Shown: positions 17,623-27,385, counted from the stretch's first letter. The stretch is 64,000 nucleotides of DNA from Streptomyces coelicoflavus (GCF_003112555.1 NZ_BEWB01000002.1:186001-250000); one strand, 5' to 3'. Numbers and translations: made by a program. The notes: a model not told the origin generated them from the letters alone.

Positions 17623-18783
17623 TCAGCCCGTGAGCCCCAACTCCCGTGCGATCAGCATCCGCTGGACCTCACTGGTGCCCTCGCCGATCTCCAGGATCTT
17701 CGAGTCCCGCCACATGCGGGCCACCGGGTACTCGTTCATGAAGCCGTAGCCGCCGTGGATCTGCGTGGCGTCCCGGGCGTTGTCCACCGCGACCGTCGAC
17801 GAGTACAGCTTCGCCACCGCCGCCTCCTTCTTGAACGGCTCGCCCGCCACCAGCCGCGAGGCCGCGTCCCGCCAGGCGAGACGGGCCGTGTGGGCCTTCA
17901 CCTCCATGTCGGCGATCTTGAACTGGATGGCCTGGTTGGCGCCGATGGGCCTGCCGAAGGCGTGACGTTCCTTCGCGTAGGCGACCGACTCGTCCACACA
18001 GCCCTGCGCGAGCCCCGTGCCCAGCGCGGCGATCGCGACCCGGCCCTCGTCCAGGATCCGCAGGAACTGCGCGTAACCGCGCCCCGGCTCGCCCAGCAGG
18101 TTCGCCGCCGGGACCCGGACGTCGGCGAAGGACAGCTCACGGGTGTCCGAGGCGTTCCAGCCGACCTTCGAGTACGGGGCGGCCACCGTGAAGCCCGGCG
18201 TGCCCGACGGCACGATGATCGACGAGATCAGGGGCCGCCCGTCGGGCTTGCGGCCCGTGACCGCCGTGACCGTCACCAGGCCCGTGATGTCCGTGCCGGA
18301 GTTGGTGATGAAGCACTTGGAGCCGTTGACGACCCACTCGTTCGTCGCCTCGTCCAGGCGGGCCGTGGTGCGGGTCGCACCCGCGTCGCTGCCGCCGTCC
18401 GGCTCCGTGAGGCCGAACGCGCCCAGGATCTCGCCCGAGCACAGCCGGGGCAGCCACTCGCGCTTCTGCTCCTCGGTGCCGAACAGGTGCAGCGGCATCG
18501 CGCCCAGCGAGACGCCCGCCTCCAGGGTGATCGCCACCGACGAGTCGACCCGGGCCAGCTCCTCCAGGGCGATGCCGAGGGCGAAGTAGTCGCCGCCCAT
18601 GCCGCCGTACTCCTCCGGGAACGGCAGCCCGAACAGGCCCATGCGGCCCATCTCGCGGACGATCTCGTACGGGAACTCGTGCCGCTCGTAGAAGTCGCCG
18701 ATCTTCGGCGCCACCACGTCGTGCGCGAACTCCTCGACCGTGCGGCGCAGTTCTTCCAGTTCGGGGGAGAGCTTGTGGTCCAT
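17623..18783 (-). CDS. acdH: Acyl-CoA dehydrogenase, probably isovaleryl-CoA dehydrogenase
   Basis: A 386-residue FAD acyl-CoA dehydrogenase. Family signatures include GLTEPDGGSDAGATRT (about 137-152), GAFGLTEP, QIHGGYGFMNEYPVARMWRD and the ending GTSEVQRMLIAREL. The ATG was chosen because homologues start MDHKLSPELEELRR; a GTG three codons upstream is closer to an AGGAG. It is the last gene of an operon with HMG-CoA lyase and a biotin-dependent carboxylase, so it most likely oxidises isovaleryl-CoA in leucine degradation, possibly with other branched acyl-CoAs. Corresponds to SCO2779. Confidence 0.93.
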   Translation of the reverse strand: MDHKLSPELEELRRTVEEFAHDVVAPKIGDFYERHEFPYEIVREMGRMGLFGLPFPEEYGGMGGDYFALGIALEELARVDSSVAITLEAGVSLGAMPLHLFGTEEQKREWLPRLCSGEILGAFGLTEPDGGSDAGATRTTARLDEATNEWVVNGSKCFITNSGTDITGLVTVTAVTGRKPDGRPLISSIIVPSGTPGFTVAAPYSKVGWNASDTRELSFADVRVPAANLLGEPGRGYAQFLRILDEGRVAIAALGTGLAQGCVDESVAYAKERHAFGRPIGANQAIQFKIADMEVKAHTARLAWRDAASRLVAGEPFKKEAAVAKLYSSTVAVDNARDATQIHGGYGFMNEYPVARMWRDSKILEIGEGTSEVQRMLIARELGLTG

Positions 18784-18788
18784 GCTGT

Positions 18789-19742
18789 TCACGACTCCTG
18801 GTGGGAGAGGGCTCGAACGGTGCGGGACGGACTGGGCCGGCCCAGGTGGGCGGCCATCCAGACGCTTGTGGCGACGAGACGGCCGAGGTCGACCCCGGTG
18901 TCGATGCCGAGGCCGCGCAGCATCCACACGAGGTCTTCGGTGGCGAGGTTGCCGGTGGCGGACTTCGCGTACGGGCAGCCGCCGAGCCCGCCGGCCGAGG
19001 CGTCGACCGTGGTGACGCCCTGCTGGAGCGCGGCCAGCGTGTTGGCCAGGGCCTGGCCGTAGGTGTCGTGGAAGTGCACGCCCAGCGCGGACACCGGCAC
19101 GCCCGCCCCGGTCAGCGCGGTGAGCAGGGCCGTCACATGGCCCGGGGTGGCCACCCCGATGGTGTCGCCGAGGCTCAGCTCGTCGCAGCCCATGTCCAGC
19201 AGGGCCCGGCAGACCCGGACCACCTGGGGGACGGGGACGGCCCCCTCCCACGGGTCGCCGAAGCACATCGAGAGGTAGCCCCGTACGCGGACGTCGTCGC
19301 CCTGCGCCTTCGCCCGCGTCACCACCGGCTCGAACATGGCCAGCGCCTCGTCCACCGTGCGGTTGAGGTTGGCCCTGGCGAAGGACTCCGTGGCGCTGGC
19401 GAACACCGCGACGCGGCGCGCGCCGAGGGCGAGGGCCCGGTCCAGGCCCCGTTCGTTGGGCACCAGCACCGGCAGCTCGACGGGCAGGTCCGCCACCGCC
19501 GGGTACAGCTCCTCCGCGTCCGCCAGCTGGGGGACCCACTTGGGGTGGACGAAGCTCGTCGCCTCGATCGTGGTCAGGCCCGTGCCGGCCAGGCGGCGGA
19601 TGAACTCCGCCTTGACGGCCGTCGGCACGGTCGCCTTCTCGTTCTGGAGCCCGTCGCGCGCGCCGACCTCGTGGATACGGACGCGGGCGGGCAGGCCCTC
19701 GGCCGGTACGGCCATGGGCAGGTCCGGTTCCGGGGTGTTCAT
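18789..19742 (-). CDS. Hydroxymethylglutaryl-CoA lyase
   Basis: A 317-residue TIM-barrel lyase that splits HMG-CoA into acetyl-CoA and acetoacetate, the last step of leucine degradation. The DRE-TIM signature is [14 protein letters not shown] near residue 22, metal ligands lie in [14 protein letters not shown], and the HMGL signature [15 protein letters not shown] holds the catalytic Cys. The ATG overlaps the TGA of the upstream carboxylase subunit by 4 bases, and its own end is 5 bp from acdH. Confidence 0.95.
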   Translation of the reverse strand: MNTPEPDLPMAVPAEGLPARVRIHEVGARDGLQNEKATVPTAVKAEFIRRLAGTGLTTIEATSFVHPKWVPQLADAEELYPAVADLPVELPVLVPNERGLDRALALGARRVAVFASATESFARANLNRTVDEALAMFEPVVTRAKAQGDDVRVRGYLSMCFGDPWEGAVPVPQVVRVCRALLDMGCDELSLGDTIGVATPGHVTALLTALTGAGVPVSALGVHFHDTYGQALANTLAALQQGVTTVDASAGGLGGCPYAKSATGNLATEDLVWMLRGLGIDTGVDLGRLVATSVWMAAHLGRPSPSRTVRALSHQES

Positions 19743-21679
19743 GCCGTCTCCTCCGCCGTGTCGTCGGTAGGCGCGACGACCGCGAGTACCTGGTCCATGG
19801 CGACCGTCGTGCCCGGCGCCACGTCCAGCTCGGCGACGGTGCCCGCGTGCGGGGCGGAGATGACGTGCTCCATCTTCATCGCCTCCACCACCAGCAGGCT
19901 CTGCCCGGCGCTCACCTCGTCGCCGACGGCGACCTTCACGACCGTCACCGTGCCCGGCATCGGCGCGGTCAGCGAGTCGGCGCCCGCGTGGGCGGACCGG
20001 TTGAGGGAGGCGGCGACCGGGTCGTGGTCCCGCACGTGCCAGGCGTCGCCGTCGCGGCCGAGCCAGTCGGCGGCGCGGTGGAAGGTGTGCCGGACGCCGT
20101 CCAGGGTGACGGTCACCCGGTCCCCGGTGACGGTGTGGGTGCCGCGCGGGGTGTGTTCGACCGGGTCGGTGACCCGCAGGTGGAAGGCCGCCGCCTTCGG
20201 CTCGCCGCCCATCCGCCAGCCGCTCGGCACCGAGAACGGGTCCGTCCAGCCGTCCCCGCGCGGACGCAGCGCGTCCAGCCGTACGGCCGCCGCCGCCTCG
20301 TACACCGCCTCCGGTACGTCGGTGGCGACCAGACCGTCGACCTCCCGCTCCACCAGCCCCGTGTCCAGCTCGCCCGCCACCACCGCCGGGTGCGCGAGCA
20401 GCCGCCGCAGGAACCCGGCGTTGGTCTGCACGCCCAGGGTGACCGTCCCGGCGAGCGCCGCCCGGAGCCTGCGCAGCGCGGTCTCCCGGTCGGGGCCGTA
20501 CGCGATCACCTTGGACAGCATCGGGTCGTACAGGCTGCCGACCTCGGTGCCCTCGCTGAGCCCCGAGTCGGTGCGCACGCCGTCGCCCTCGGGCTCGCGC
20601 AGCCGCAGCACCGTGCCGCCGGAGGGGAGGAAGCCGCGCGCCGGGTCCTCCGCGCACAGCCGGGCCTCGATCGCGTGGCCGGTCAGCCGTACGTCCTCCT
20701 GCGCGAAGCCGAGCCGCTCGCCGGCCGCCACCCGCAGCTGCCACTCCACCAGGTCGAGGCCGGTCACCAGCTCGGTCACCGGGTGCTCCACCTGGAGACG
20801 GGTGTTCATCTCCATGAAGTAGTACTGCGAGGGGTCGCCGCCCGGCACGATGAACTCCACCGTGCCCGCGCCCCGGTAGCCGCAGGAGCGGGCCGCCTGC
20901 ACGGCCGCCTCGCCCATCGCCGCCCGCGTCGCCTCGTCGAGGAGGACGCTCGGCGCCTCCTCGATCACCTTCTGGTGGCGGCGCTGGAGCGAGCACTCGC
21001 GCTCGCCCAGGTGCACGACGTTCCCGTGGCCGTCGGCCAGCACCTGGATCTCGATGTGCCGGGGACGGTCGATCCACCGCTCCACCAGCAGGGTGTCGTC
21101 GCCGAATGAGGCGCGGGCCTCGCGGCGCGCGGCGGCGATCTCGTCGGCCAGCACCGCCTCGTCCCGCACCAGCCGCATGCCCTTGCCGCCGCCGCCCGCG
21201 GAGGGCTTCAGCAGCACCGGCATCCCGATCTCGCGTGCCGCCCCGGCCAGCTGCTCGTCGGTGAGCCCGCTGCCGCTGGAGCCGGGGACGACCGGCACCC
21301 CGGCCGCCTTCACCGTCTCCTTGGCGCGGATCTTGTCGCCCATCAGGGCGATCGCGTCGGCGGACGGTCCGATGAAGGCCAGCCCCGCCTCCTCGCAGGC
21401 CCGCGCGAAGCCGGCGTTCTCGGCGAGGAAGCCGTACCCGGGGTGGACGGCCTGCGCACCCGTCCGTGCCGCCGCCTCCAGCAGCCGCTCCACGGAGAGG
21501 TAGCTCTCCGTCGCGGGCGCCGGGCCGATCCGTACCGCCTCGTCGGCCTCCCGCACGTGCCGCGCGTCCGCGTCGGCGTCGGAGAAGACCGCCACCGAGC
21601 GCACGCCCATCGCGCGCAGGGTCCGGACGACGCGGACGGCGATCTCGCCCCGGTTGGCGACCAGTACCGTGTCGAACAT
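19739..21679 (-). CDS. Acyl-CoA (methylcrotonyl-CoA) carboxylase biotin-carboxylase/BCCP subunit
   Basis: A 646-residue alpha subunit: biotin carboxylase (about 1-445; ATP-grasp [26 protein letters not shown]) joined to a C-terminal biotinyl domain with [10 protein letters not shown], whose Lys carries biotin. It carboxylates biotin for the partner carboxyltransferase. The ATG at 21679 is favoured by a GGGGAG ribosome site 4 bases upstream; an ATG at 21691 would add MGSL. The context with HMG-CoA lyase points to methylcrotonyl-CoA, but relaxed acetyl/propionyl-CoA use cannot be excluded. Confidence 0.93.
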   Translation of the reverse strand: MFDTVLVANRGEIAVRVVRTLRAMGVRSVAVFSDADADARHVREADEAVRIGPAPATESYLSVERLLEAAARTGAQAVHPGYGFLAENAGFARACEEAGLAFIGPSADAIALMGDKIRAKETVKAAGVPVVPGSSGSGLTDEQLAGAAREIGMPVLLKPSAGGGGKGMRLVRDEAVLADEIAAARREARASFGDDTLLVERWIDRPRHIEIQVLADGHGNVVHLGERECSLQRRHQKVIEEAPSVLLDEATRAAMGEAAVQAARSCGYRGAGTVEFIVPGGDPSQYYFMEMNTRLQVEHPVTELVTGLDLVEWQLRVAAGERLGFAQEDVRLTGHAIEARLCAEDPARGFLPSGGTVLRLREPEGDGVRTDSGLSEGTEVGSLYDPMLSKVIAYGPDRETALRRLRAALAGTVTLGVQTNAGFLRRLLAHPAVVAGELDTGLVEREVDGLVATDVPEAVYEAAAAVRLDALRPRGDGWTDPFSVPSGWRMGGEPKAAAFHLRVTDPVEHTPRGTHTVTGDRVTVTLDGVRHTFHRAADWLGRDGDAWHVRDHDPVAASLNRSAHAGADSLTAPMPGTVTVVKVAVGDEVSAGQSLLVVEAMKMEHVISAPHAGTVAELDVAPGTTVAMDQVLAVVAPTDDTAEETA

Positions 21680-21704
21680 CAAGCTCCCCATCGAAGTCCC
21701 CTCC

Positions 21705-23321
21705 TCACATCCGGAAGACGCCGAACTGGGGCTCGCCCAGCGGCGCGTTGGCACACGCGGTCAGGGCCAGGCCCAACACCTGCCGGGTGTCGGCGGGCTC
21801 GATGACGCCGTCGTCCCACAGGCGGGCGGTCGCGTAGTAGGCGTTGCCCTGGTGCTCGTACTGCGCCCGGATCGGCGCCTTGAAGGACTCCTCCTCCTGG
21901 GCCGGCCACTCCTCCCCGCGCCCCTCCAGCTGGTCCCGCTTGACCGTGGCCAGCACGGACGCGGCCTGCTCGCCGCCCATCACGGAGATCTTGGCGTTGG
22001 GCCACATCCACAGGAAGCGCGGCGAGTACGCCCGCCCGCACATCGAGTAGTTGCCCGCGCCGTACGAGCCGCCGACGACGACCGTCAGCTTCGGCACGCG
22101 CGTGCACGCCACCGCCGTCACCATCTTGGCGCCGTGCTTGGCGATACCGCCCGCCTCGTAGTCCCGGCCCACCATGAACCCGGAGATGTTCTGGAGGAAC
22201 ACCAGCGGGATGCCGCGCTGGTCGCACAGCTCGATGAAGTGGGCGCCCTTCTGGGCGGACTCGGAGAACAGGATGCCGTTGTTGGCGACGATGCCCACCG
22301 GGTGGCCGTGGATGCGGGCGAAGCCGGTGACCAGGGTCTGCCCGTACTCGGACTTGAACTCGGCGAAGCGGGAGCCGTCCACCACGCGCGCGATGACCTC
22401 GCGGACGTCGTAGGGGGTGCGCGAGTCGACCGGCACCGCGCCGTACAGCCCCTGCGGGTCCACCTTCGGCTCGACGGCGGCCTCCACGCCCCAGGGGAGC
22501 GTGCCGCGCTCCGGCAGGGTGGAGACGATCTGCCGGACGATGCGCAGGGCGTGCGGGTCGTCCTCGGCGAGGTGGTCGGTCACGCCGGACACGCGCGAGT
22601 GGACCTCGCCGCCGCCCAGCTCCTCCGCGGTGACCACCTCACCGGTGGCGGCCTTCACCAGCGGCGGGCCGCCCAGGAAGATCGTGCCCTGATTGCGGAC
22701 GATCACGGCCTCGTCGCTCATCGCCGGGACGTACGCGCCGCCCGCCGTGCAGGAGCCGAGGACGGCGGCGATCTGCGGGATGCCCGCGCCGGACATCCGG
22801 GCCTGGTTGTAGAAGATCCGCCCGAAGTGCTCGCGGTCCGGGAAGACCTCGTCCTGCATCGGCAGGAAGGCGCCCCCCGAGTCCACCAGGTAGAGGCACG
22901 GCAGCCGGTTCTCCAGCGCCACCTCCTGCGCCCGCAGGTGCTTCTTCACGGTCATCGGGTAGTACGTGCCGCCCTTGACGGTGGCGTCGTTCGCCACGAT
23001 CACGCACTCCCGGCCGCTGACCCGGCCGATCCCGGCGATGACGCCGGCGGCCGGGGCCGCTCCGTCGTAGAGCCCGTCGGCCGCGAGCGGCGCCAGCTCC
23101 AGGAACGGCGAGCCCGGGTCGAGCAGTGTGTCCACGCGGTCGCGCGGCAGCAGCTTGCCGCGCGCGGTGTGCCGGGCCCGCGCCCGCTCGCCGCCGCCCA
23201 GCCGGGCCGCCGCGAGCTTGGCGCGCAGTTCCTGAACGAGGACGCCGTGCGCCTCCTCGTTGGCCCGAAAGGCCTCCGCGGCGGGGTCTGCCGCCGTCGT
23301 CAGCTCCGGTGCCTCTTGCAT
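21705..23321 (-). CDS. Acyl-CoA (methylcrotonyl-CoA) carboxylase carboxyltransferase subunit
   Basis: A 538-residue biotin-dependent carboxyltransferase with the double crotonase fold of AccD/MccB/PccB. Visible are [20 protein letters not shown] (about 145-164, oxyanion-hole region), [16 protein letters not shown], and [20 protein letters not shown], typical of MccB-type subunits. The long N terminus ([20 protein letters not shown]) is also of this type. First gene of the leucine operon, directly behind the shared TetR operator region. Corresponds to SCO2776. Confidence 0.94.
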   Translation of the reverse strand: MQEAPELTTAADPAAEAFRANEEAHGVLVQELRAKLAAARLGGGERARARHTARGKLLPRDRVDTLLDPGSPFLELAPLAADGLYDGAAPAAGVIAGIGRVSGRECVIVANDATVKGGTYYPMTVKKHLRAQEVALENRLPCLYLVDSGGAFLPMQDEVFPDREHFGRIFYNQARMSGAGIPQIAAVLGSCTAGGAYVPAMSDEAVIVRNQGTIFLGGPPLVKAATGEVVTAEELGGGEVHSRVSGVTDHLAEDDPHALRIVRQIVSTLPERGTLPWGVEAAVEPKVDPQGLYGAVPVDSRTPYDVREVIARVVDGSRFAEFKSEYGQTLVTGFARIHGHPVGIVANNGILFSESAQKGAHFIELCDQRGIPLVFLQNISGFMVGRDYEAGGIAKHGAKMVTAVACTRVPKLTVVVGGSYGAGNYSMCGRAYSPRFLWMWPNAKISVMGGEQAASVLATVKRDQLEGRGEEWPAQEEESFKAPIRAQYEHQGNAYYATARLWDDGVIEPADTRQVLGLALTACANAPLGEPQFGVFRM

Positions 23322-23351
23322 CCTGCGGTCCCCTCACCCAGTGATCGACCA

Positions 23352-23367
23352 GTTAATGAGCGTTAAC
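23352..23367. promoter_or_regulatory. Operator-like palindrome 1 of the leucine operon/TetR gene
   Basis: GTTAATGAGCGTTAAC is an imperfect inverted repeat in the 97-bp divergent region, centred 38 bp upstream of the carboxyltransferase start. It matches the second site (GTTARYGNNCGYTAAC), so it is a likely TetR binding site. Confidence 0.65.
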
Positions 23368-23380
23368 GCATTTCCCTCAG

Positions 23381-23396
23381 GTTAACGACCGCTAAC
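23381..23396. promoter_or_regulatory. Operator-like palindrome 2, overlapping the tetR promoter
   Basis: GTTAACGACCGCTAAC repeats the same inverted pattern 29 bp from the first site (centre to centre). It overlaps the presumed -35 (TTAACG, 23382-23387) of the TetR gene, whose -10 TAGAAT is at 23406-23411. Confidence 0.65.
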
Positions 23397-23405
23397 CTCC
23401 CTGTC

Positions 23406-23411
23406 TAGAAT
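23406..23411 (+). promoter_or_regulatory. -10 box of a leaderless tetR promoter
   Basis: TAGAAT ends 7 bases before the ATG of the TetR gene, and no Shine-Dalgarno sequence is present, so the transcript probably begins at the start codon. A possible -35 TTAACG lies 18 bp upstream inside operator 2. Confidence 0.6.
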
Positions 23412-23418
23412 CGACTTC

Positions 23419-24045
23419 ATGGCCACCAGAACCGACGCCCCCACCCGCCGTGAGCAGATCCTCAAGGAGGCCGCCCGGCTCTTCGCCGAGCGCGGCTTCC
23501 ACGGGGTCGGCGTCGACGAGATAGGCGCCGCGGTCGGCATCAGCGGCCCCGGTCTCTACCGTCACTTCCCCGGCAAGGACGCGATGCTCGCCGAGCTGCT
23601 GGTCGGGATCAGCGACTCGCTGCTGACCGGGGCGAAGCTGCGGCTGGCGGAGGCGGACGGGGCGGCCGGGTCCCGGGCGGGCGCCGGCGCGACGGGACCC
23701 GAGGCGGTCCTCGACTCGCTCATCGAGGGGCACATCGACTTCGCGCTCGACGATCGCCCGCTCATCACCCTGCACGACCGCGAGCTGGACCGCCTGCGGG
23801 ACGCCGACCGCAAGATGGTGCGGCAGTTGCAGCGGCAGTACGTCGAGCTGTGGGTGGGGGTGCTCCGGGAGGTCTACCCGGCGCTCGCCGAGCCCGCCGC
23901 CCGCTCCGCCGTCCACTCCGTCTTCGGCCTCCTGAACTCCACCCCCCACCTGGGCCGCCCCGGCTCCGTGCCCGGCCGCGCGGTGACGGCGTCCCTGCTG
24001 CACCGGATGGCCCGGGGGGCGTTCGCGGCGGTGGGGGAGGCGTAG
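23419..24045 (+). CDS. TetR-family regulator of the leucine-degradation operon
   Basis: A 208-residue TetR regulator. The N-terminal helix-turn-helix is clear: REQILKEAARLFAERGFHGV, then EIGAAVGISGPGLYRHFPGK (about 10-55). The C-terminal part is the ligand-binding domain, probably sensing an acyl-CoA or other catabolite. It is divergent from the carboxylase operon with two similar palindromes between; one covers its own promoter, so it likely represses both directions. Short hairpin at its 3' end. Confidence 0.88.
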   Translation: MATRTDAPTRREQILKEAARLFAERGFHGVGVDEIGAAVGISGPGLYRHFPGKDAMLAELLVGISDSLLTGAKLRLAEADGAAGSRAGAGATGPEAVLDSLIEGHIDFALDDRPLITLHDRELDRLRDADRKMVRQLQRQYVELWVGVLREVYPALAEPAARSAVHSVFGLLNSTPHLGRPGSVPGRAVTASLLHRMARGAFAAVGEA

Positions 24046-24048
24046 CGG

Positions 24049-24063
24049 GCCCCCTCCGGGGGC
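24049..24063 (+). terminator. Short GC hairpin after tetR
   Basis: GCCCCC-TCC-GGGGGC starts 4 bases after the tetR stop codon; a 6-bp all-GC stem, a weak to moderate terminator candidate. Confidence 0.5.
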
Positions 24064-24133
24064 GGGGGAGTGACGAGGGTTACCCGCGTCCCGGTCTGGA
24101 CGCCCCTCCCTACCCGCCGGTACGGTTGAGTCT

Positions 24134-24147
24134 GAGCAAGCGCTTAG
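24134..24147. promoter_or_regulatory. AAGCGCTT-core palindrome upstream of acyl-CoA dehydrogenase
   Basis: GAGCAAGCGCTTAG, centred 31 bp upstream of the next gene, contains the perfect palindrome AAGCGCTT. TetR regulators of acyl-CoA metabolism in actinobacteria often bind sites of this general form, so a lipid-responsive repressor may act here; which one is unknown. Confidence 0.45.
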
Positions 24148-24172
24148 ATATTCGTACCCTGGAGGTGGCGCG

Positions 24173-25330
24173 GTGCGCCGTACGGTGTTCAACGAGGACC
24201 ACGAGGCGTTCCGGGAGACCCTGCGCGCCTTCATCGAGGCCGAGGTCGTCCCCGTCTACGACGACTGGTTCGCCGCCGGCCAGGCGCCGCGCGAGTTCTA
24301 CTACAAGCTCGGCGAGCTGGGCATCTTCGGCATCAACGTGCCCGAGGAGTTCGGCGGCGCCGGCATGGACAGCCACAAGTTCGAGGCCGTCCTGTACGAG
24401 GAGACCGCCCGCGCCGGCGTCCAGTTCGGCGGCTCCGGCGTCCACGTGCTGCTCGCCCTGCCCTACATCAACATGCTGGCCACCGACGAGCAGAAGAAGC
24501 GCTACCTGCCGAAGTTCGTCACCGGCGAGGAGATGTGGGCCATCGCGATGACGGAGCCCGGCACCGGCTCCGACCTCGCGGGCATGAAGTCCACCGCCAA
24601 GCTCTCCGAGGACGGCACCCACTACGTCCTCAACGGCGCCAAGACCTTCATCACCGGCGGCGTGCACGCCGACAAGGTCATCGTCTGCGCCCGCACCGAC
24701 GCGCCCACCGCCGAGGACCGCCGCCACGGCATCTCGCTGTTCGCCGTGGACACCAAGTCCGAGGGCTACTCGGTGGGCCGCAAGCTCGACAAGCTGGGCC
24801 TGCGCACCTCCGACACCGCCGAGCTGGCCTTCGTCGACGTCAAGGTCCCCGTCGAGGACCTGCTCGGCGAGGAGAACAAGGGCTTCTCCTACCTCGGCCA
24901 CAACCTGGCCTCCGAGCGCTGGGGCATCGCCTTCGGCGCCTACGCGCAGGCCAAGGCCGCCGTCCGGTTCGCCAAGCAGTACGTGCAGGACCGCACCGTC
25001 TTCGGCAAGCCGGTCGCCCACTTCCAGAACACCAAGTTCGAGCTGGCCGCCTGCCAGGCCGAGGTGGACGCCGCCGAGGCCGTCGTCGACCGCGCCACCG
25101 AGGCCCTGGACGCCGGGGAACTCACCCCCGCCGAGGCCGCGTCGGCCAAGCTGTTCTGCACCGAGGTCGCCCACCGCGTCATCGACCGCTGCCTCCAGCT
25201 GCACGGCGGCTACGGGTACATGAACGAGTACCCGATCGCCCGCCTGTACGCGGACAACCGCGTCAACCGCATCTACGGCGGCACCAGCGAGATCATGAAG
25301 TCGATCATCGCGAAGAACATGGGCCTGTAG
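24173..25330 (+). CDS. Acyl-CoA dehydrogenase
   Basis: A 385-residue FAD acyl-CoA dehydrogenase starting at GTG after GGAGG. Domains in order: helical N terminus, beta domain with AMTEPGTGSDLAGMKST (about 125-141), and C-terminal helices with QLHGGYGYMNEYPIARLYAD and GGTSEIMKSIIAKNMGL. It belongs to the same superfamily as the leucine-operon enzyme but is clearly distinct and has its own promoter region with an AAGCGCTT palindrome. The acyl-CoA thioesterase gene follows after 10 bp, so the pair may handle one acyl-CoA pool. Substrate not predictable. Confidence 0.92.
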   Translation: MRRTVFNEDHEAFRETLRAFIEAEVVPVYDDWFAAGQAPREFYYKLGELGIFGINVPEEFGGAGMDSHKFEAVLYEETARAGVQFGGSGVHVLLALPYINMLATDEQKKRYLPKFVTGEEMWAIAMTEPGTGSDLAGMKSTAKLSEDGTHYVLNGAKTFITGGVHADKVIVCARTDAPTAEDRRHGISLFAVDTKSEGYSVGRKLDKLGLRTSDTAELAFVDVKVPVEDLLGEENKGFSYLGHNLASERWGIAFGAYAQAKAAVRFAKQYVQDRTVFGKPVAHFQNTKFELAACQAEVDAAEAVVDRATEALDAGELTPAEAASAKLFCTEVAHRVIDRCLQLHGGYGYMNEYPIARLYADNRVNRIYGGTSEIMKSIIAKNMGL

Positions 25331-25340
25331 ACCACAGGTC

Positions 25341-26213
25341 ATGAGCGAAGCACTCCAGTCCCTCCTCGACCTGCTCGACCTCGAGCGGATCGAGGAGGAC
25401 ATCTACCGCGGCCGCTCCCGGTCCGCCGTCGTCCCCCGGGTCTTCGGCGGGCAGGTGGCGGCCCAGGCCATGGTCGCCGCCGGCCGCACGGTCCCCGAGG
25501 ACCGGCACGCGCACTCCCTGCACGCGTACTTCCTGCGCCCCGGCGACCCCGGTGCCCCCATCGTCTACAACGTCGACCGGCTGCGCGACGGCCGCTCCTT
25601 CACCACCCGCCGCGTCGTCGCCGTCCAGCACGGCAAGCCGATCTTCACCCTGTCGGCGTCCTTCCAGACGTACGAGGAGGGCCTGGACCACCAGGCCCCG
25701 ATGCCGCCCGCACCGGACCCGGCGACCCTCCCCACCGGGGAGGAACGGCTGCGCGGCTACCCGCACCTGCCCGCCGAGACGGTGGAGCGCTTCCTGGAGG
25801 CGCGGGCCGCCGTCGACCTGCGCTACGTCGACGACCCGCCCTTCGGCGACTTCGGCACCCCGCGCGAACCGCACTCCCAGGTGTGGTTCCGCACCAACGG
25901 CAAGCTCGCGGACGACCCGCTGCTGCACGTCGTCCTCGCCACCTACGTCTCCGACATGACCCTGCTCGACTCGGTCCTGCTCGCGCACGGCCGCGGCGGC
26001 TGGGCCGTCGGCGACGTCGTCGGCGCCTCGCTGGACCACGCCATGTGGTTCCACCGGCCCTTCCGCGCCGACGAATGGCTGCTGTACGACCAGCAGTCGC
26101 CGTCCGCGTCCGGCGGCCGGGGCCTCGGCCAGGCCCGCATCCACACCCAGGACGGGCGGCTCGCCGTCTCCGTCGTCCAGGAAGGCGTGGTCCGCGTCCC
26201 TCGGGAACACTGA
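25341..26213 (+). CDS. Acyl-CoA thioesterase II (TesB family)
   Basis: A 290-residue double-hotdog thioesterase that hydrolyses acyl-CoAs to free acid and CoA. The first hotdog has RVFGGQVAAQAMVAAGRTV and HSLHAYFLRPGDPGAPIVY; the second ends with SLDHAMWFHRPFRADEWLLY and GRGLGQARIHTQDGRLAVSV, both typical of TesB. It is 10 bp downstream of the acyl-CoA dehydrogenase and 5 bp upstream of the cation exporter, so the three are probably one transcript. Confidence 0.92.
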   Translation: MSEALQSLLDLLDLERIEEDIYRGRSRSAVVPRVFGGQVAAQAMVAAGRTVPEDRHAHSLHAYFLRPGDPGAPIVYNVDRLRDGRSFTTRRVVAVQHGKPIFTLSASFQTYEEGLDHQAPMPPAPDPATLPTGEERLRGYPHLPAETVERFLEARAAVDLRYVDDPPFGDFGTPREPHSQVWFRTNGKLADDPLLHVVLATYVSDMTLLDSVLLAHGRGGWAVGDVVGASLDHAMWFHRPFRADEWLLYDQQSPSASGGRGLGQARIHTQDGRLAVSVVQEGVVRVPREH

Positions 26214-26218
26214 GGGGC

Positions 26219-27199
26219 ATGGCGGACACAGGGGACACGGCCGGGGCGAAGAAGAACGGCGACAGCACCTTCACGGTGCTCGTCGCCGCCTTCGCCAATC
26301 TGGGCATCGCCGTCGCCAAGGCGGTGGCCGGCGTGATCAGCGGCTCCAGCGCCATGCTCTCCGAGGCCGCGCACTCGGTCGCCGACACCGTCACCGAGGT
26401 CCTGCTGCTGACCTCGCTGAAACGCAGCGTCCGCCCCGCCGACGAGGACCATCCCCTCGGCCACGGCCCCGAGCGCTACATCTGGGCGCTGCTCGCCGCC
26501 GTCGCCACCTTCGTCGGCGGCGCCGTCTTCTCCCTCTACGACGGCATCCACACCCTCACCCACGGCGAGGACCTCGGCGACCCGCTGGTGTCGTACATCG
26601 TCCTGGCCGTCGCCTTCGTCCTGGAGGGCTACTCGCTGCGCACCGGCCTCAGGCAGGTCCGCGGCGAGGCCGCCCACCACCGGGTGTCCTTCGGCCGCTA
26701 TCTGCGCCGCACCCCCGACACCGCCGTCAAGGCCGTCGTCATGGAGGACTCCGCCGCGCTGGCCGGCCTGCTGCTGGCCGCGGGCGGACTGCTCGGCGGA
26801 CAGCTCACCGGCTCCGGCGTCTGGGACGCCGTGGCCTCGCTGTGCATCGGCGCGCTGCTGCTGTACGTCGCCTGGGTGCTGGGCCGCTCCAACGCCGAGT
26901 TCCTCGTCGGCCGCCCCCTGTCGCGCACCGTCCGGGACCGGATCCGGGCGGAACTGGTCGCCGTCGAGCACATCGAGGCCGTACTGGAGCTGACCACCCT
27001 CGTGCAGGGGCCGAGTGAGGCCCTGGTCGCCGCCAAGGTCGACTTCCGGGACGTGTCGACGGCGGCGCAGATCGAGTGGGCCTGCGAGCGGGCCGAGCAG
27101 CGGCTGCGCGAGGAGTTCCCGATCGTGCGCCGGGTCTACCTGGACCCGACGCCGGGCTTCGCGCAGCGCCGCTCGGAGGGCCTCAACCCCTGGCCCTAG
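26219..27199 (+). CDS. Cation diffusion facilitator (metal exporter)
   Basis: A 326-residue CDF-family antiporter with about six membrane helices and a cytoplasmic C-terminal domain. The ATG follows GAGGGGC. Helix 2 has SEAAHSVADTVTEVLLL with the Ser/His/Asp metal-site residues; DEDHPLGHGPERY is the His-rich loop after it. In helix 5 the usual HxxxD is replaced by VMEDSAALAGLL, a pattern I associate with the ZnT9-like branch, so specificity (Zn, Co or Mn) is open. The TAG stop codon lies inside the terminal inverted repeat of a 190-bp MITE-like element. Confidence 0.88.
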   Translation: MADTGDTAGAKKNGDSTFTVLVAAFANLGIAVAKAVAGVISGSSAMLSEAAHSVADTVTEVLLLTSLKRSVRPADEDHPLGHGPERYIWALLAAVATFVGGAVFSLYDGIHTLTHGEDLGDPLVSYIVLAVAFVLEGYSLRTGLRQVRGEAAHHRVSFGRYLRRTPDTAVKAVVMEDSAALAGLLLAAGGLLGGQLTGSGVWDAVASLCIGALLLYVAWVLGRSNAEFLVGRPLSRTVRDRIRAELVAVEHIEAVLELTTLVQGPSEALVAAKVDFRDVSTAAQIEWACERAEQRLREEFPIVRRVYLDPTPGFAQRRSEGLNPWP

Positions 27200-27385
27200 G
27201 GGGTGTCGTTTGGATCAGGTCGGCTCCAGGCGACGGTGCCTCGTGGCCGGCCCGAGCGGGGTCTGGTGCGTGCAGCTGCAAGGCGGAGGAGGGCGACAGG
27301 GCGGAGCCCTGGCAACCGACGACAACGCCGCAGATGTGCGTGCCAGACCCCGCGACCCCGGCAAGATCCAAACGACACCCCCTAG
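27196..27385. mobile_element. MITE-like element with 21-bp perfect inverted ends
   Basis: Bases 27196-27216 (CTAGGGGGTGTCGTTTGGAT plus C) and 27365-27385 are exact inverted copies. They enclose 148 bp with no credible gene. The outermost CTAG is its own reverse complement, so it may be a 4-bp target duplication rather than part of the element. The stop codon of the cation exporter is the TAG of the left CTAG. Size, perfect ends and lack of a transposase fit a miniature inverted-repeat element mobilised in trans. I recall similar sequences between genes in other Streptomyces. Confidence 0.8.

Noticed and set aside
17575..19062. 495-codon plus-strand frame over the acyl-CoA dehydrogenase and lyase
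   Set aside because: Antisense shadow of two genes with complete signature motifs.
27203..27378. Small ORFs inside the MITE-like element
   Set aside because: They read through the inverted ends on both strands, have no ribosome site and no domain.
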